This document shows, piece after piece, positions 45,617 to 57,900 of a stretch of DNA of 64,000 nt. Made by a program: the position numbers and the translations under genes. The DNA comes from Chrysemys picta bellii (Eukaryota; Chordata; Testudines; Emydidae). Under the pieces are notes generated by a model, which was not told where the DNA came from, ran no database searches, and was given only the letters and a program-made list of their open reading frames with translations. How positions within the stretch are numbered: position 1 is the stretch's first letter; the number at the start of each line of letters is the position of its first letter. The stretch is taken from the NCBI RefSeq assembly GCF_011386835.1, contig NC_088797.1, positions 97,908,264 through 97,972,263 of the forward strand. The letters run 5' to 3'.

Positions 45617-46560
45617 CTTCCTCATTCCTTGAACAAGACACATATGGTATCCTTGCTTGATTCGCCCTGCTTCTTGTCCACCATTAAAAAGCTGTTCCAC
45701 ATCTGCTTTCCCAGGATTCCAGTTGGATTCTTCATCCCAACGCTAGAAAGTTTTGACTCAAAGCTTGGCTCCTCAGTGGCTCTTGAGTATAGAGACATTC
45801 TACTCAGCAGAAGTACAACAGGTATTGTTCAACATCAGGAAGCTATGTATGTGAAATGCTTACCTTCAAAGAATGGAAGAGATTCCACCAGTGGTGCATC
45901 CTGCAATAGTTTTTGCTTGTTCATTCTTCCCTCTCCACTGTTCTCCATTACCCATTGGAATTAAAAAAGAGTGGTCTTTCTATAAGTTCCATCAAGGTTC
46001 ACTTGGTGTCTATCACAGCCTTTCGTTCACTGATAGAGGGATATTCACTGTTTGCCAATGCAACAACAGCAAGATTTGTCAAGGGATTGATGAATCTGCA
46101 AATTAGAGCCCACCCCTGTATTGGACTTAAACTTGGTACATTACCTTATGAAACCTCCCTTTGAGCCATTGGCCATGAGTTCTCTGTCTCACCTATCTAT
46201 GATGATGGCTTTCTTGGTGGCCATATCTTCTGCCTGGAGAGTCAGAGAAATTGGAGCTTTAATGATAGATCTTCCCTTTACAGTTTTCTCCAAGAAAAAA
46301 GTTCTATTGCAGCCACATCCTAAGTTTCTACTTAAAGTATCTTCTGAATTTCAAATTAATGAGGTTATTAATCTTCCAGTTTTTTCCCAAAGCCACATCT
46401 GATCAGAGAGGAAATTGCCTTCCATACCTTGTATGTCAGAGGTGCTTTAGCCTTTTATTTGGACAGAAACAAGCTGTCTACCAGACTCTTCTATTTCTTT
46501 TGCAGACATATGCAAAGGATCCAGAATTTCCACCCAAAGAATACCAAGATACACCTTGAG
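45617..46560 (+). pseudogene. DIRS-like tyrosine recombinase (broken)
   Basis: The N-terminal part includes STTGIVQHQEAMYVKCLPSK (about 45815). Next come GLSISSIKVHLVSITAFRSL and TARFVKGLMNLQ (about 45970-46100), PPFEPLAMSSLSHLS (about 46148), MAFLVAISSAWRVREIGALM (about 46206, containing the first catalytic arginine region), and KKVLLQPHPKFLLKVSSEFQ (about 46300). The last recognised part is RGALAFYLDRNK (about 46440). Order and motifs fit tyrosine recombinases of DIRS elements, which integrate circular cDNA without target duplications. Several frame changes inactivate it. Confidence 0.75.
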
Positions 46561-46905
46561 ATATTATATTTTGTTATGGGTCTCAACCTCCTTCTCAAGT
46601 ACTTGCCCATTCTACAAAGTTCCAGTCTATCTGTATGGCGCTATTTGAAAATGTTCCAGTTGTTTAAATTTGCAGAGCTGCAACCTGGACTTCAATACAT
46701 ACTTTCTCCAAATGTTACGGCTTGGTTCATGCTTCCAGTCAGATGCTGCGGCTGGCAAAGCAGTTCGGTCTTCAGTATCCGATCTGACTCTGAAGCGCCC
46801 TTCTCCTTCCAGGGATACTGCTTGGTAGTCACCTAAGTGGAGCAAACAATGGGGACCTCTTCAAAGGAGAAGTTACTCACCTTATGCAGTAAATGATCCA
46901 ATCTA

Positions 46906-48314
46906 ATCATATGATCCAATAACGGACTGGCCCTCTTGCCTTGTGAAGTACATAGAATATAGAATAAAAACAAATCCTAATGAATATTTTAAACATCTTG
47001 GTGGGAGATACACATGAGATAGTCTGTTTCATTGACTTTCTTGAAGAGTTTTAGTATGTTACATGGAAGTTAAAGGGCTTCTAATTAATAGTATAAGAAT
47101 ACTACTAAAGACGAGTCAGAGTGGCAGAATGTAGTCCATACTTTGATCCCGATCCCCATCCAGTTAATGTGCTTATCTCACATTCCTCCAATGCATTCTC
47201 AGGTGCTAAAAGGCCCAACTGTTCCCTAAACAGTTGCCAAAAACTCCAGCTTCCCGCATGACAAATTCTGTGATGCAGTTATGCTTTGTTAATACAAAAG
47301 TATTGTACATACTGAAAACTGAATGTGGAGAAAGCATAAAATAAATCTATTTTAACAGGAATTTTTTAACTTGAAAATTGCCTTTCTGTGTGAGAATTGT
47401 ATCCCTACTATAGTTGCAAGTAACACTTAAGGCAATCAACTTAAGTTAGTAAACAATTTTCCCTTTGGTTTGAGTTGTATTTCAAGCTTTTCACATGACT
47501 TTGTGTGTAATCAGATTTGCTGTTTTCCCTAGATAGGTCCCCATCCTGGAAACTGTTCCATGTGCCTGTGTAGGACAGTTTGCAGGATCAGGTACATAGT
47601 CAATAAATCCATTTCTCTGTTGTTGAAATGACCTTTATAAAGTTCACAAGAGAAAAACCAAACCTTAATCTTCATTTAAAAAACGTAATCTGGAAATTTA
47701 TATTTAAAGGGTTATCAGATACTGTAATTTTAAAAAATTACTCAGTTTTTAAAAAGTTCGAGTGTCTGTAATATTGAGATAACCTTTAAAATCTCTATTT
47801 TAGAATTTAAATTAACTTACTAGAGAATTTCCAGTCATTGCACCAATGTGTTGTAGAATCAATGGATCTTGCTTCAGAATTTAGGGATCTTGAATCTTGT
47901 ATTTTGCCCATCATTTAGAACTTAAGGGTTTTCCCTTCTTTTGATAAAGGAAATGTCCATGCCCCCTGCTTAAGATTTAACATACTTCCTTTTTTTGGTA
48001 AAGCTTTATTAAAGTAGCTTGATTTGTGACAACAGACAATAGAACTCATTTTACTGGCATCACAAATGTTTAATCTCCAGCAAAGTAGCAGCCTCCAGTG
48101 GAAGCTGCGGCCTTCCATGATTGGCAGGATGCCTCTTGGGGGCTGAGTAGAGGCTGCTTGCAAAGTGGTGACGAGAGCAAAGTAAGTTAACATTCATTTA
48201 AAATTTATAAATTGGAAAAGGTAAGCATGGGTGACAATTACTTAATTCAGCCACACTCTGACTTTGGTTCCCTAAGGCTTTTACTGGAATTTTATTGGAA
48301 ATATTCTACCTGAC
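46906..48314 (+). other. CPEB3: CPEB3 intron, no gene recognised
   Basis: AT-rich intron without recognisable gene or repeat. Confidence 0.5.
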
Positions 48315-48420
48315 TGGAAGTCAGTCACAGAGCTGGAATAGGACTCCGATATCCTGAGGCCCAGTCCAGTGCCCTAACTATCAGACCAGGCACTCTTCCG
48401 CTTACTGGAAAAATTATCCC
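48315..48420 (+). mobile_element. MIR-type CORE-SINE 3' fragment
   Basis: GTCACAGAGCTGGAATAGGA, then CCTGAGGCCCAGTCCAGTGC and CCTAACTATCAGACCAGGCA match the 3' half of MIR-like SINEs (typical phrases: CACAGAGC, CCAGTGCCCTAACCACTAGACCA). Diverged and truncated. Confidence 0.6.
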
Positions 48421-50649
48421 TGGAAACTTTTAAAATGTTAGCAGCTATGCAAAAGGTAAGAGTTTCCTTCTTGACCTGGAGAAGGTCTGGAGAGAGGGGC
48501 AGGGAAACTCAATTGCTCATTTTATTATGAGACACTTGTTTTCTCCCACCTTTTGGGTGAACTGCATCACACAGTTATTGAGATTTTTTTTTTCCTTTCT
48601 GTTTTGTGAAAGGGTGGGTATAAACAGAAGCCAAGAGTGATTTAGGAGAAGCTAAGGGAGTCTTAAACTAGTTAATGCCTTTCGTTCACATTTCCCAATT
48701 TTACTTGAATGAAAGAGTGCGGAGGAGGAATTAAAACTAAAGGGAACACTCACCAGGGTTTTGGAGAGGGAAAGAGAGTAAGTTTAGCTTTCAAACAAAA
48801 AGAAGTAGAGGATAGAAGCCGTTTTCTTTGCCATGTAATTCCCTAGAACACAGATGATGGAAAGTGAAGGAAATAGCAACAGTTTCTTGAACTACTGTGT
48901 CATATTGCCCATCATTTTAAAAAAAGCTACATAATTCCAGAATTGTAGCATGTTGAAGTAAAAACACTTTACATATTGCTTTTGCAACATAATAAAATAA
49001 TAATAGAAAAAAATTAATTTGGAAGCAGTTAGGGTTGCTACATATACAGCATATCTGACACAAACTCACAAAAGCAAGGAAACAAAAAGTTAATTTACCT
49101 AACAGAACCCATTTTCTACTCCTCCATCCACAGCATACACCACAGTACAGCACAGGCCATCCTTCACAACCTTAGCTCTGTCCCCTCTTTCATCCTTCCA
49201 CACACATCCTTTTACCAGGCTTTTCCCCCGGTACTAGTAAGAGGAAAATATTAGCTAATTAACAAAATATACCATTTATAATGAAAACACATTTTTTCTT
49301 TCTTCATTTAAAAAAAAAAGCAACCAAAAGTGTTAATCAGAAAGCAGGTATTATTTTCAGACACACAAAGCCATTTGGAACATATTTATAATGCATAACA
49401 ACCGCACTCATTTGCAGTGAAATTGCTGAGGCAGATTGCTTGACAACAGGATGCTTTGCAGCTATTCAGTTCACATTCTAGTGAACAATGGGAGGTGTGG
49501 AATGGAAGAAAGCAGAGATTCCATTTGATACTATTTTAATTGGATAAGAGATTGATTTTCACTGACATTTGTATTATCTAAACATCTGTCAGTTTAATAC
49601 GGAAAGATATCAGAATGCTTCTTAAATAGTATTTGTAAATTGGGGTTTTGTACATTTAAAAATTTCAAATGGCCATTAAAACTTATAACAATAATTGATA
49701 ATGTTAATGTTGTTTGTTTTGCATTTTATTATGGTGATCTGATTCTGTCAGTTTTAGAAATGTAAGCAGTAGATTCATGTAAGTGTCTTTACTTGATCGT
49801 ACATTTCTTGCACACAAACTCATATTAACTAAAATGAACATTTGGGGTTAGCAATAGAGCTGGGCAACATTCTTCTGAAGCAATTTTTGGGTCAAAAATG
49901 CCTATTTGAGTTGATTGAAATAATTACTGAAAGTTTACATTCTGTAAACTTGCTAAATTGTTTTGTCTGGGGGGAAAAATAAAATAAAATTCTGAAAAAA
50001 TCAAACTCTTTGGATATTTTTGTAACAACATTTTTGTTTTGATTCAAAACTGCTTTTTCTATTAAATTATACTTCCATTTGTATTAAAAACAAGTTTAAA
50101 AAACATTAGAAATGAAACATCTTTTTGTTTGGGGTCAAATGAAACAAAAAGTTTACTAGAAAAATAAAAAAAATTTACTTTGGGAACCCTGAAATCTGTT
50201 TGGTTTTGGTTGAGCCACCAAGCCAAAAAAATAAATTACTCACACAACAAGGAATAGTGGACTGTATATTAGATATACCTGTAGTTATATAAATACGATT
50301 ACTTTGTATTATGATAGCGATCCCTATAGTTCAGTTTACACAAACTTTCTTAACTTTAGCTCCTAGTCTCACATAGTCCTAACTTTCCGAAAAATTCACT
50401 GTTTCTTAGATTAAACTTTCCATGCTTAGCTTCCATTCAAAGATGACTTCTAATGTTTTGAATGTTTGAGTGATATGTCTTCAGCCTCTTGTTTTGTTTT
50501 GTTTTTCAAGGGGGGGCAAGGTTGAGCGAGTGAGCAGGGGAAATGGGACTGGAATTGCTACTATAATTTTTCCACACAGGCAACTCGAGGAGGGGCATGC
50601 ACAGGCCATATACATCTGATCATTTTTGGAGAGGCTGGAGGAGTTCTAT
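48421..50649 (+). other. CPEB3: CPEB3 intron, no gene recognised
   Basis: AT-rich, no gene or repeat recognised. Confidence 0.5.
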
Positions 50650-50657
50650 GCCCCCAC

Positions 50658-50879
50658 CAGGGCCGGCTCCAGGGTTTTGGCCACCCCAAGCAGCCCCCCT
50701 CCCCCCCCCAAAAGCTGCGATCACGATCTGCTGCGGCAATTCGGCGGGAGTTCCTTCGCTCCGAGCCGGAGTGAGGGACCGTCTGCCGAATTGCCACCGA
50801 ATAGCTGGACGTGCCGCCCCTCTCCAGAGCGGCCGCCCCAAGCACCTGCTTGACAAGCTGGTGCCTGGAGCCGGCCCTG
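50658..50879. mobile_element. Short non-autonomous hAT element (same family as 3809)
   Basis: Ends are CAGGGCCGGCTCCAGG and CCTGGAGCCGGCCCTG, a perfect 16-bp inverted repeat. Flanking octamers GCCCCCAC (50650-50657) and GCCCAAAC (50880-50887) are a target duplication with two differences. The interior is GC-rich, unlike its surroundings, so predicted long frames in it are spurious. Confidence 0.85.
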
Positions 50880-50887
50880 GCCCAAAC

Positions 50888-51394
50888 CGATTACCCAGGC
50901 CTGTGCTTGCTCCCTCTTGTGCATACCCCTGCTCAAGAATGACTTGAATGACAACTTTTAAAACTAGAAATTAGGCATCTAAATAGTTTTTATTGAGAAG
51001 TATGTTATCAAACAAGTTAAAGTGGATAAAAAGTAACAAAGTTAAGAACTCTTACGAATTGCATATTGTGCATGGACAGCGCAAAGATTAAGTCTGAAGG
51101 TTTTCACTCTATAGAGATGCAATGTGCTCATATGCAGCTTTTCAGACATGTACCATTTGAAGTCCTCAAAGAAGATTGCTGAAGTTACAATTCCTACAGC
51201 AATATTAACTTGACTGTGTTGCACTTACACCTGTTTCTTTTGTTAAATGTACACCATAATTTGGCCACAGTCTCTTATTTTAGTGATACAAACAGCTAAG
51301 ATTCTTACAATATTTCCTAACTTTTTATTTTAATTAACATTAGATTAACAAAGTATGTTCTGCGAAGTATCCAAACCACATGTGATAAAGATAT
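50888..51394 (+). other. CPEB3: CPEB3 intron, no gene recognised
   Basis: No supported gene or repeat. Confidence 0.5.
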
Positions 51395-51960
51395 TAATAG
51401 ATTCCAAGGCCAGAAGGGACCATTGTGATCATTTAGTCTGACCTCCTGTATAACACAGAGTAGAACATCCCCAAAATAACCTAGAGCTGATCTTTTGCAA
51501 AAACAATCTTGATTTAAAAACGGTCAGTGGAGAATCCACCATGACCATTGGTAAATTGTTCCAATGGTTAATTAATCTAACCATTAAAAATTTGTCTTAT
51601 TTCCACTCTGAATTTGTCTAGCTTCAATGTCCAGCTTTTGGATCTTGTTAGGCCTTTCTCTGTTAGATTAAAGAGCCCATTATTAAATATTTGTTCCCCA
51701 TATATAGATACTTACAGACTGTAATCAAGTCACCCCTTAACCTTCTCTTTGTTTAACTAAATACATTAAGATCCTTGAGTCTGTCACTGTAAGGCATGTT
51801 TTCTAATCCTCTAATCATTCTTGTCACTCTTCTCTTAACCCTCTCTCACGTTTATCAACATCCTTCTTGAATTATGGGCACCAGAACTGGAAACAGTATT
51901 CCAGCAGCTGTCACACCAATGCCAAATACAGAGAGGTGCAAGAATTGCATTTGAATTTCA
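51395..51960 (-). mobile_element. CR1-family LINE 3' region (older subfamily)
   Basis: The plus strand gives the complement of a CR1 3' end: TTCCAAGGCCAGAAGGGACC at 51401, then CTGACCTCCTGTATAACACA and the later TCAAGTCACCCCTTAACCTT and GGCACCAGAACTGGAAACAG. More diverged than the neighbour at 52331 and of a different subfamily. Non-coding or frameshifted throughout. Confidence 0.75.
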
Positions 51961-52330
51961 CCTGCACTCTGCTCACTAATCCATTTCCACTGAGACTACT
52001 TCATGTATAACACTCCAAATCTCTGAACAGCTACAGAGAATGGCCATAAAAATAAAATGAAATAAAACACTAATAAAACAAACCTCACACATCTGGTTCC
52101 TTCTTTTCCGACAAGTTTTTATATTACTAAGTAAGGGAGATTCCAGTTTTCTAGTGAGAGAAACATTTGCTTCTAGCCCTTCAGCTCTCTAGAGATGTTG
52201 GACTTTAAAACTGTGACTTTTTTGAACATTACAAGACTTTATTGGGTCTTTTAAAAAAAAATTAATTCAATATATTTTTCTTTGAAATGCATATACTTCG
52301 ATTCATGATACTAAGGAAGTGTGGATTTAC
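51961..52330 (+). other. CPEB3: CPEB3 intron, no gene recognised
   Basis: Possibly further decayed CR1 sequence at its left end; nothing else recognised. Confidence 0.4.
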
Positions 52331-53412
52331 ATAGAATCATAGAATTGTAGGACTGGAAGGGACCTCAAGAGGTCTTCTAGTCCACTCCTTTGCACTCAAG
52401 GTGTAGGACTAAGTAGTATCTAAACCATCTCTGACAGGTGTTTGTCTAACCTGGTCTTAAAAATCTCCAATGATGGAGATTCCACAACCTCCCTAGGCAA
52501 TTTATTCTAGTGCTTAATTACCCTGACAGGACACTTTTCCTAATGTCTAGCCTAAACCACCCTTGCTGCAATTTAAGCCCATTGCTTCTTGTTCTGTCTT
52601 CACAGGTTAAAGAGAACAATTTTTCTCTCTCCTCCTTTTATGTACGTGAAAACTGTTATGTTCCCCCCTTTCCTCCCTGGTCTTCTTTTCTCTGGACTAA
52701 AACCCAAATTTTTCAATCTTCCCTCATAGGTCATCTTTTCTACACCTTGAATCATTTTTATTGCTCTTCTCTGGATTTTCTCCAGTTTGCCCACATCTTT
52801 CCTGAAATGTGGCACCCAGAACTGGACACAATACTTCAGTTGAGGCCTAATCCGCATGGAGTAGAGCGGAAGAATTACTACTTGTTTCTTGCTTACAACA
52901 CTCCTGCTAATACATCCCAGAATTGTTTGCTTTTTTTGCTACAGTGTTAGACTGACTCATATTTAGATTGTGATCTGCTGTGACCCCCAGATCCCTTTCT
53001 GCAGTACTCCTTCCTAGGCAGTCATTTCCCATTTTGTATGTGTGCAACTGATTGTTCCTTCCTAAGTGGAGTACTTTGCATTTGTCCTTACTGAATTTCA
53101 TCCTATTTACTTCAGACCACTTCTCCAGTTTGTCCAGATCATTTTGAATTTGAATTCTCTAAAGCACTTGTAACCTCTTCTAGCTTGGTATCAACCGCAC
53201 ACTTGATAAGTGTACTCTATGCCATTATCTAAATCATTGATGAAGATATTGAACAGAATCTTACCCAGAACTGATTCCTGCAGGACCCCACTTGATATGC
53301 TCTTCCAGCTTGACTATGAACCACTGATGATTACTTTCTGGGAATGATTTTTTTATCACTTATGCAGCTACCTTATAGTAGCTCCATCTAGGTTGTATTT
53401 CCCATGAAATGG
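52331..53412 (-). mobile_element. CR1 LINE 3' fragment
   Basis: The plus strand starts ACATAGAATCATAGAATTG, the complement of the CR1 octamer-type tail. It runs back through the 3' region into the reverse transcriptase C-terminus (minus-strand pieces HFRKDVGKLEKIQRRAIKMI at about 52750 and KFSKDKCKVLHLGRNNQLHT at about 53095). It is 5'-truncated near 53412. It is broken by frameshifts but well preserved compared with the copy at 51395. Confidence 0.88.
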
Positions 53413-53694
53413 GGCGGTTTGAAAATTGATCCCAATAATTAAGAGAACTAGAGAGTATTTTTAACTTTCTTAAAATGCTTTAAAATAGGTCTTTTGTAAA
53501 ACAAGTTGCAATATGAATACTAGATGTTGTGGTTTTATATTTGCTTGAATTTGGAATGACCTGAACAAATTAACTTCTGGCTTCATCACCCATCAGTGGT
53601 GTGGATTTCATTCCGTTGAAATAACATTTTTCTGATAAACAGTAACAATGTGTTTGTGCTATACAAGATGTAGACATTATCCCTGCCCTAATCT
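53413..53694 (+). other. CPEB3: CPEB3 intron, no gene recognised
   Basis: Unremarkable; the last 45 bases (about 53650-53694) resemble the ancient repeat seen at 38222. Confidence 0.4.
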
Positions 53695-53697
53695 TAA

Positions 53698-53936
53698 GGG
53701 AATGTCTACACTGCAATAAAAGCCTCACAGCACAGCTGCAGTTGGCCTGGGTCAGATGATTCAGGCTCTCAGGGCGGAGGGTGCAGGACGTTAAAAATTA
53801 TAGTGGCTCCAGCCTGAGCCTGAACGTCTACACTGCAATTTTATAACCCTGCAGCCTGAGCCCCACAAGCCCGAGTCAGCTGACCTGGCTCTGGCACTTG
53901 ATGCATCGTGTCTTTTATCTCACTGTAGACATACTC
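53698..53936. mobile_element. Harbinger-type MITE, 239 bp
   Basis: Ends are GGGAATGTCTACACTGCAAT and, reverse-complemented, GAGTATGTCTACAGTGAGAT. A perfect TAA target duplication flanks it (53695-53697 and 53937-53939). The left terminus closely matches that of the autonomous remnant at 487, so that family probably mobilised it. No coding sequence. Confidence 0.88.
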
Positions 53937-53939
53937 TAA

Positions 53940-54279
53940 AAGGAAAAGATCAGACAAGAAATTTCAGGGAGATGAAAAGATAGTGGTAGTTCAGAGAATA
54001 AATAATTTCCATTTTGGATAAAAACGTCTTAGGACAAAACTGTGTGGAAGTTTAGGTCTGCAATGAGGAAGTTCCCCATGTAACGGGAATGTACTTAATA
54101 GTCCAGACTATTTCCACAGTCCAGCTTGTTTTATAGAATTTAACTATTAGTTTTACAGTATTCTAATTGGCCAAATCCCCCAGCAAGACATACCAACCAG
54201 TTCCATAAAGTACAGAATTTAAAAGAACTGTCCTATAATTTTATAGCTTCAGAAAAGTTTAATTCTGCTTAAGCCATCT
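53940..54279 (+). other. CPEB3: CPEB3 intron, no gene recognised
   Basis: No supported gene or repeat. Confidence 0.4.
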
Positions 54280-54960
54280 GATCAAAGAACCAGGGCACCC
54301 ATCTACATCTCAGCTGAAGATTTCTTTCCTTGCCAGTAGAAGGGAAAGTCCGTAGAAGTCCAGATGGATACTATTTCTGAGTAGGTGTTTCATGTTCCTT
54401 CTGTTTCTATTAGGAGTGTTCCAGAAGGATATATACAATTTGTGGTTGTAGATCCTTTTACATATCTCACACAGACTGGTGACCTTTTTTGTTCAAATCT
54501 GGCTTAAAGACCACTTCTCAACAAATTAATCTGGCATCTATACCATTTCCTGCCATGCACATAGTGAAAGTAGACCAGCTTCTCTATAGACCCATGTGAT
54601 CAGGGTCATAACAGGGTTTAATGCATTTGAAAACCTCCTCCAAAAAATCCCCCATGTTACAAGCTATTAATGTGGACATAACTAAGCTACTTAAAGCTCC
54701 CTTTGATTTACTGGGTATGTGAACTCAAGTTTTGTACCTGGAAGATGATTTTCTTGATAGCTGTGTCTTCAGCTTGTTTAATGACTCTAGTGACTTAATG
54801 ACTTTACAATAAACTTGTCAAAATTAATTTGCTACAGACTTATCTTAAGGTGTTTCCAAAGGTGGTTCCAGTGCAACTAGTCAAAGCTGTATGCATGCCC
54901 ATCCTGAGGAAGCCCTTCCCCTCGTTCTAAAGCTTTAGGCTTTTAACTGCAGTTACTTAA
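54280..54960 (+). pseudogene. Old DIRS-like tyrosine recombinase fragment
   Basis: Shifted frames give QGLMHLKTSSKKSPMLQ (about 54615), TKLLKAPFDLLG (about 54680) and TYLKVFPKVVPVQLVKAVC (about 54840), in the same order as TARFVKGLM, PPFEPLA and HPKFLLKVSSEFQ in the DIRS copy at 45617-46560. Divergence is high, so this insertion looks older. Confidence 0.45.
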
Positions 54961-57900
54961 AGTTCTAAGGGAGCTTACTCAGATTTGTTTCACTTGGTGC
55001 TAATTGACTAATTTCTTAGAGTACCATGTCTAGAAGACTATTTTTCACTTTTCACTGCTACTGACTGGAAAGCTCGGCTCTTGAAGGTCATGTCGATGTC
55101 CATTATGTGTCAATTCAGTAGATTTGCAAAGTAAATGGTCTTTTCAGCATATGTTTACCAAGCACTATTACTTAAGTGCATTCTCCAGAGACAAAATTGT
55201 AATTGGATTGGCTAATTGGTCTTTCTAAAAAAAAAAAAAAAAAAAAAATCCAACCCCCTACTTTCTCCACAACTATTTTCAGTATATTGAGTGCCCAGAC
55301 TTTCCACCTTGGTATAAAAATAATACCTCTAACCAATATAGTTACACTATATTCAAAAATTATGTGTAGACCAGGCTTAAGTCTTTACAGATGCTTTCAT
55401 TATGATAACTTCTAATGTTCCAGTTCAGTCTTCTTAAGATTTGTTATTGTTGAAATGGTGCAGCTAATTCTTGAGACAATATGTATCATAAAAAGAAATA
55501 AGGTTTAAATGTTTTTTTTTTAAAAAACATACAAAAGACAGGATATTCAGCAATTCCCATAGAAATTATTACTCTACCTTCTTGTACACATGCAATATGA
55601 TAGTCTTTCAAATGCAATTTCATGCCAGTTGTAGATTTTGTAAGCGGATATGTGGGGAAATAGCAGTCCTTGAAACTCTGCTTTTTTCATCAGATTCACA
55701 GAACTATTTGAGATGCAATTAAAATTGCAGTGCTTCAGTTTTCTTCCTTTTTTGCTTCATGGAAACAATGGATAGCCTTAATGCAATATTGTCATTACAT
55801 TCTACTTGTATTCATCCTAGATTTGCTTAACCAAATAAGCAACCTTTCAAAACTGGCCCTAGAAATTTTTCGCACATTGTTAAAACATTAAATTTACCTT
55901 GCAAAAGTGTAAGGTTTTAAAAACCCTGTGTGTTCTTCAAGTTCTTCCCTTTCATGCTTTAAAGGATGTTTTATTGGCATTGATGAGGGTGTGTGGCTAG
56001 GGAGGAACAGTCCCTGTGTATAGGGAATGAGTGAATAAAGACATATTTTGGCATTGTTGACCTGAATTTGATGAATTAGTTCTTGCCACTGATCACATCT
56101 GGACCAGAAGATTTATAGGTTCTTGTCCTATTCAGACTACAGAGTTCAAGAACTCAGAGTTGTATATCAGGAGAGGACTCTCGGGGTGCTTGGCAAGAAC
56201 ACATACACTGAGGACAATACCAAATTGATAAAATAAGAAATGCAATGAAACTTATAACTGCAAAACAGTAAAAGAATTCCAAAACTCCTGGTAGTAACAT
56301 TTCTATTATAAGTACCTTAACCTAACATACTCAAACCCTTCCTTGAAGACCCAGTAATAGGAGATGAAGGACCAGCCTCGCTCCTGGCATGCCCGATTAC
56401 GCAATGGTGCTGACCTCCCCAATGGTTAGGAATGTTGAGTAGTTATACTATACTGCACAAGCTGAGTTGATAACATGATAGAAGAAGAAAAGAACCAACT
56501 CCAAAGCAGCTACAAGAAGAAGGTTTAAGAAGAGAACTCACTAACTTAACTCTCTTACAAGGTATTTTATAGGATCCTGACCCATGTAATTCAGGTCCAA
56601 CCTACTATACCCAAATCCTGTTTCCGTACCCTAAGAAAATTATGGGTACCCTTCTCCTATAGGTTAGTGGATTATGACACTTACTTTCTAAATATATTAA
56701 TAAGGATTATCTCACTCCAAAACTGCCAACCTAGGCTCTCTTGATGACCTTGAGTTGTGGTGTACCCTGCGGTTACCAACCGGTTGTAGAAGCTGGATAA
56801 ACCTGTGATGTGGATAGTTCCTCCCTTTGGTTCCCCAAAGTTGAGGGACCATTCTTATCTGTGCCAAAGGTTGCCAGCTTTTATGCTGACATATTTATAA
56901 CTAATTCTGATTTTTACTATATAACAGACCTTACAGGCCAGTAGGCTTCTTGCATTTCAGCAAAACTTATTAGGAAACACATGCCTCAACACATCCTAAA
57001 TTCCAAGGAATTAATACTGATAAAATATAAGAATAAAATGGATTAATTTCAGAAAAAGAAACATTTTAATACTGATGGCTGGATTAGTAGAATATAATAG
57101 CTAGCAAAATAATCCTATGGGCTACAGGTCACACTGAAATTGTGCCACAGACAACTAGGTAAGGTTCAAAAGTCCCGACAAAGCTGCCAGTTTTTAAGCA
57201 AAGCAGAAAATAGTCTGGTGAATTGCTGTTCCACAGAAAATTATATACAATAAACATAGTTGCCTTTTTGTAGCTTTACTATGCTATATACTGACTCATT
57301 TGTCCTTGGATGGTATTTTCTTATACCATTCTTTTGTTATGAATGTAAATACATGGGTGGAGTGAGATTTTACTTTTTATAAATTCAGTTTTTCACTTGG
57401 AAATAGTACATATAATTCCCATTTCCCCCATGTATCCCATTTGTTTTATGACATTTTTTACAGACTGTTTCATGGAATAAACTGTTAAAAACTTTGGTAT
57501 AGCTTGTCTTACTGTTACAGCAGGTGGAGTGGGACAGCTCAATATTGGCAAAGGAATATAGATTTAGTAAAAATGCATCCTGGGCTGGTGGAAAGCTGTT
57601 GCCATCTAATAGCTGTTCAGTGACCTCTGTGAAATGAGTGGGTCGCAGTCCATTTCCTAGTGCATATATTAGCATACCAAAAAGTGTCACCACAATTAAC
57701 ATTAGTTAGCACTATTGTTGGCAGTTCCAGTGGACACATCAAGGATTGATTGGGAATGGAGACTGAAATACAGACTTGAATATAGAAGTGACCTCTTCAG
57801 GCTTAGATGAGGCATGTTGGCAGGACAATGTAGAGAAGCTCTATATAGAGAATTTCTGTCTCCAGAGCTTCCAAACTGGCACCTGTCATGAACACAAACT

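Larger units (their letters stand above)
41055..46905 (+). mobile_element. DIRS-like tyrosine-recombinase retroelement, nearly full length, dead
   Basis: The left end (TTCTTCAAGTAG...GTTCCACTTCAGGTG, 41058-41098) and the right end read in reverse (TTTGAAGAGGTC...GCTCCACTTAGGTG, 46847-46885) form an inverted terminal repeat, as in DIRS elements rather than LTR elements. Gag-like, reverse transcriptase, RNase H and tyrosine recombinase remnants follow in the DIRS order on the plus strand. All are frameshifted. An LTR interrupts the element between RNase H and recombinase (44478-45616). Confidence 0.75.

Noticed and set aside
50561..50954. GC-rich open frames as a CpG-island gene or promoter
   Set aside because: The GC-rich block coincides with the hAT element 50658-50879 bounded by terminal repeats and a degraded 8-bp duplication.
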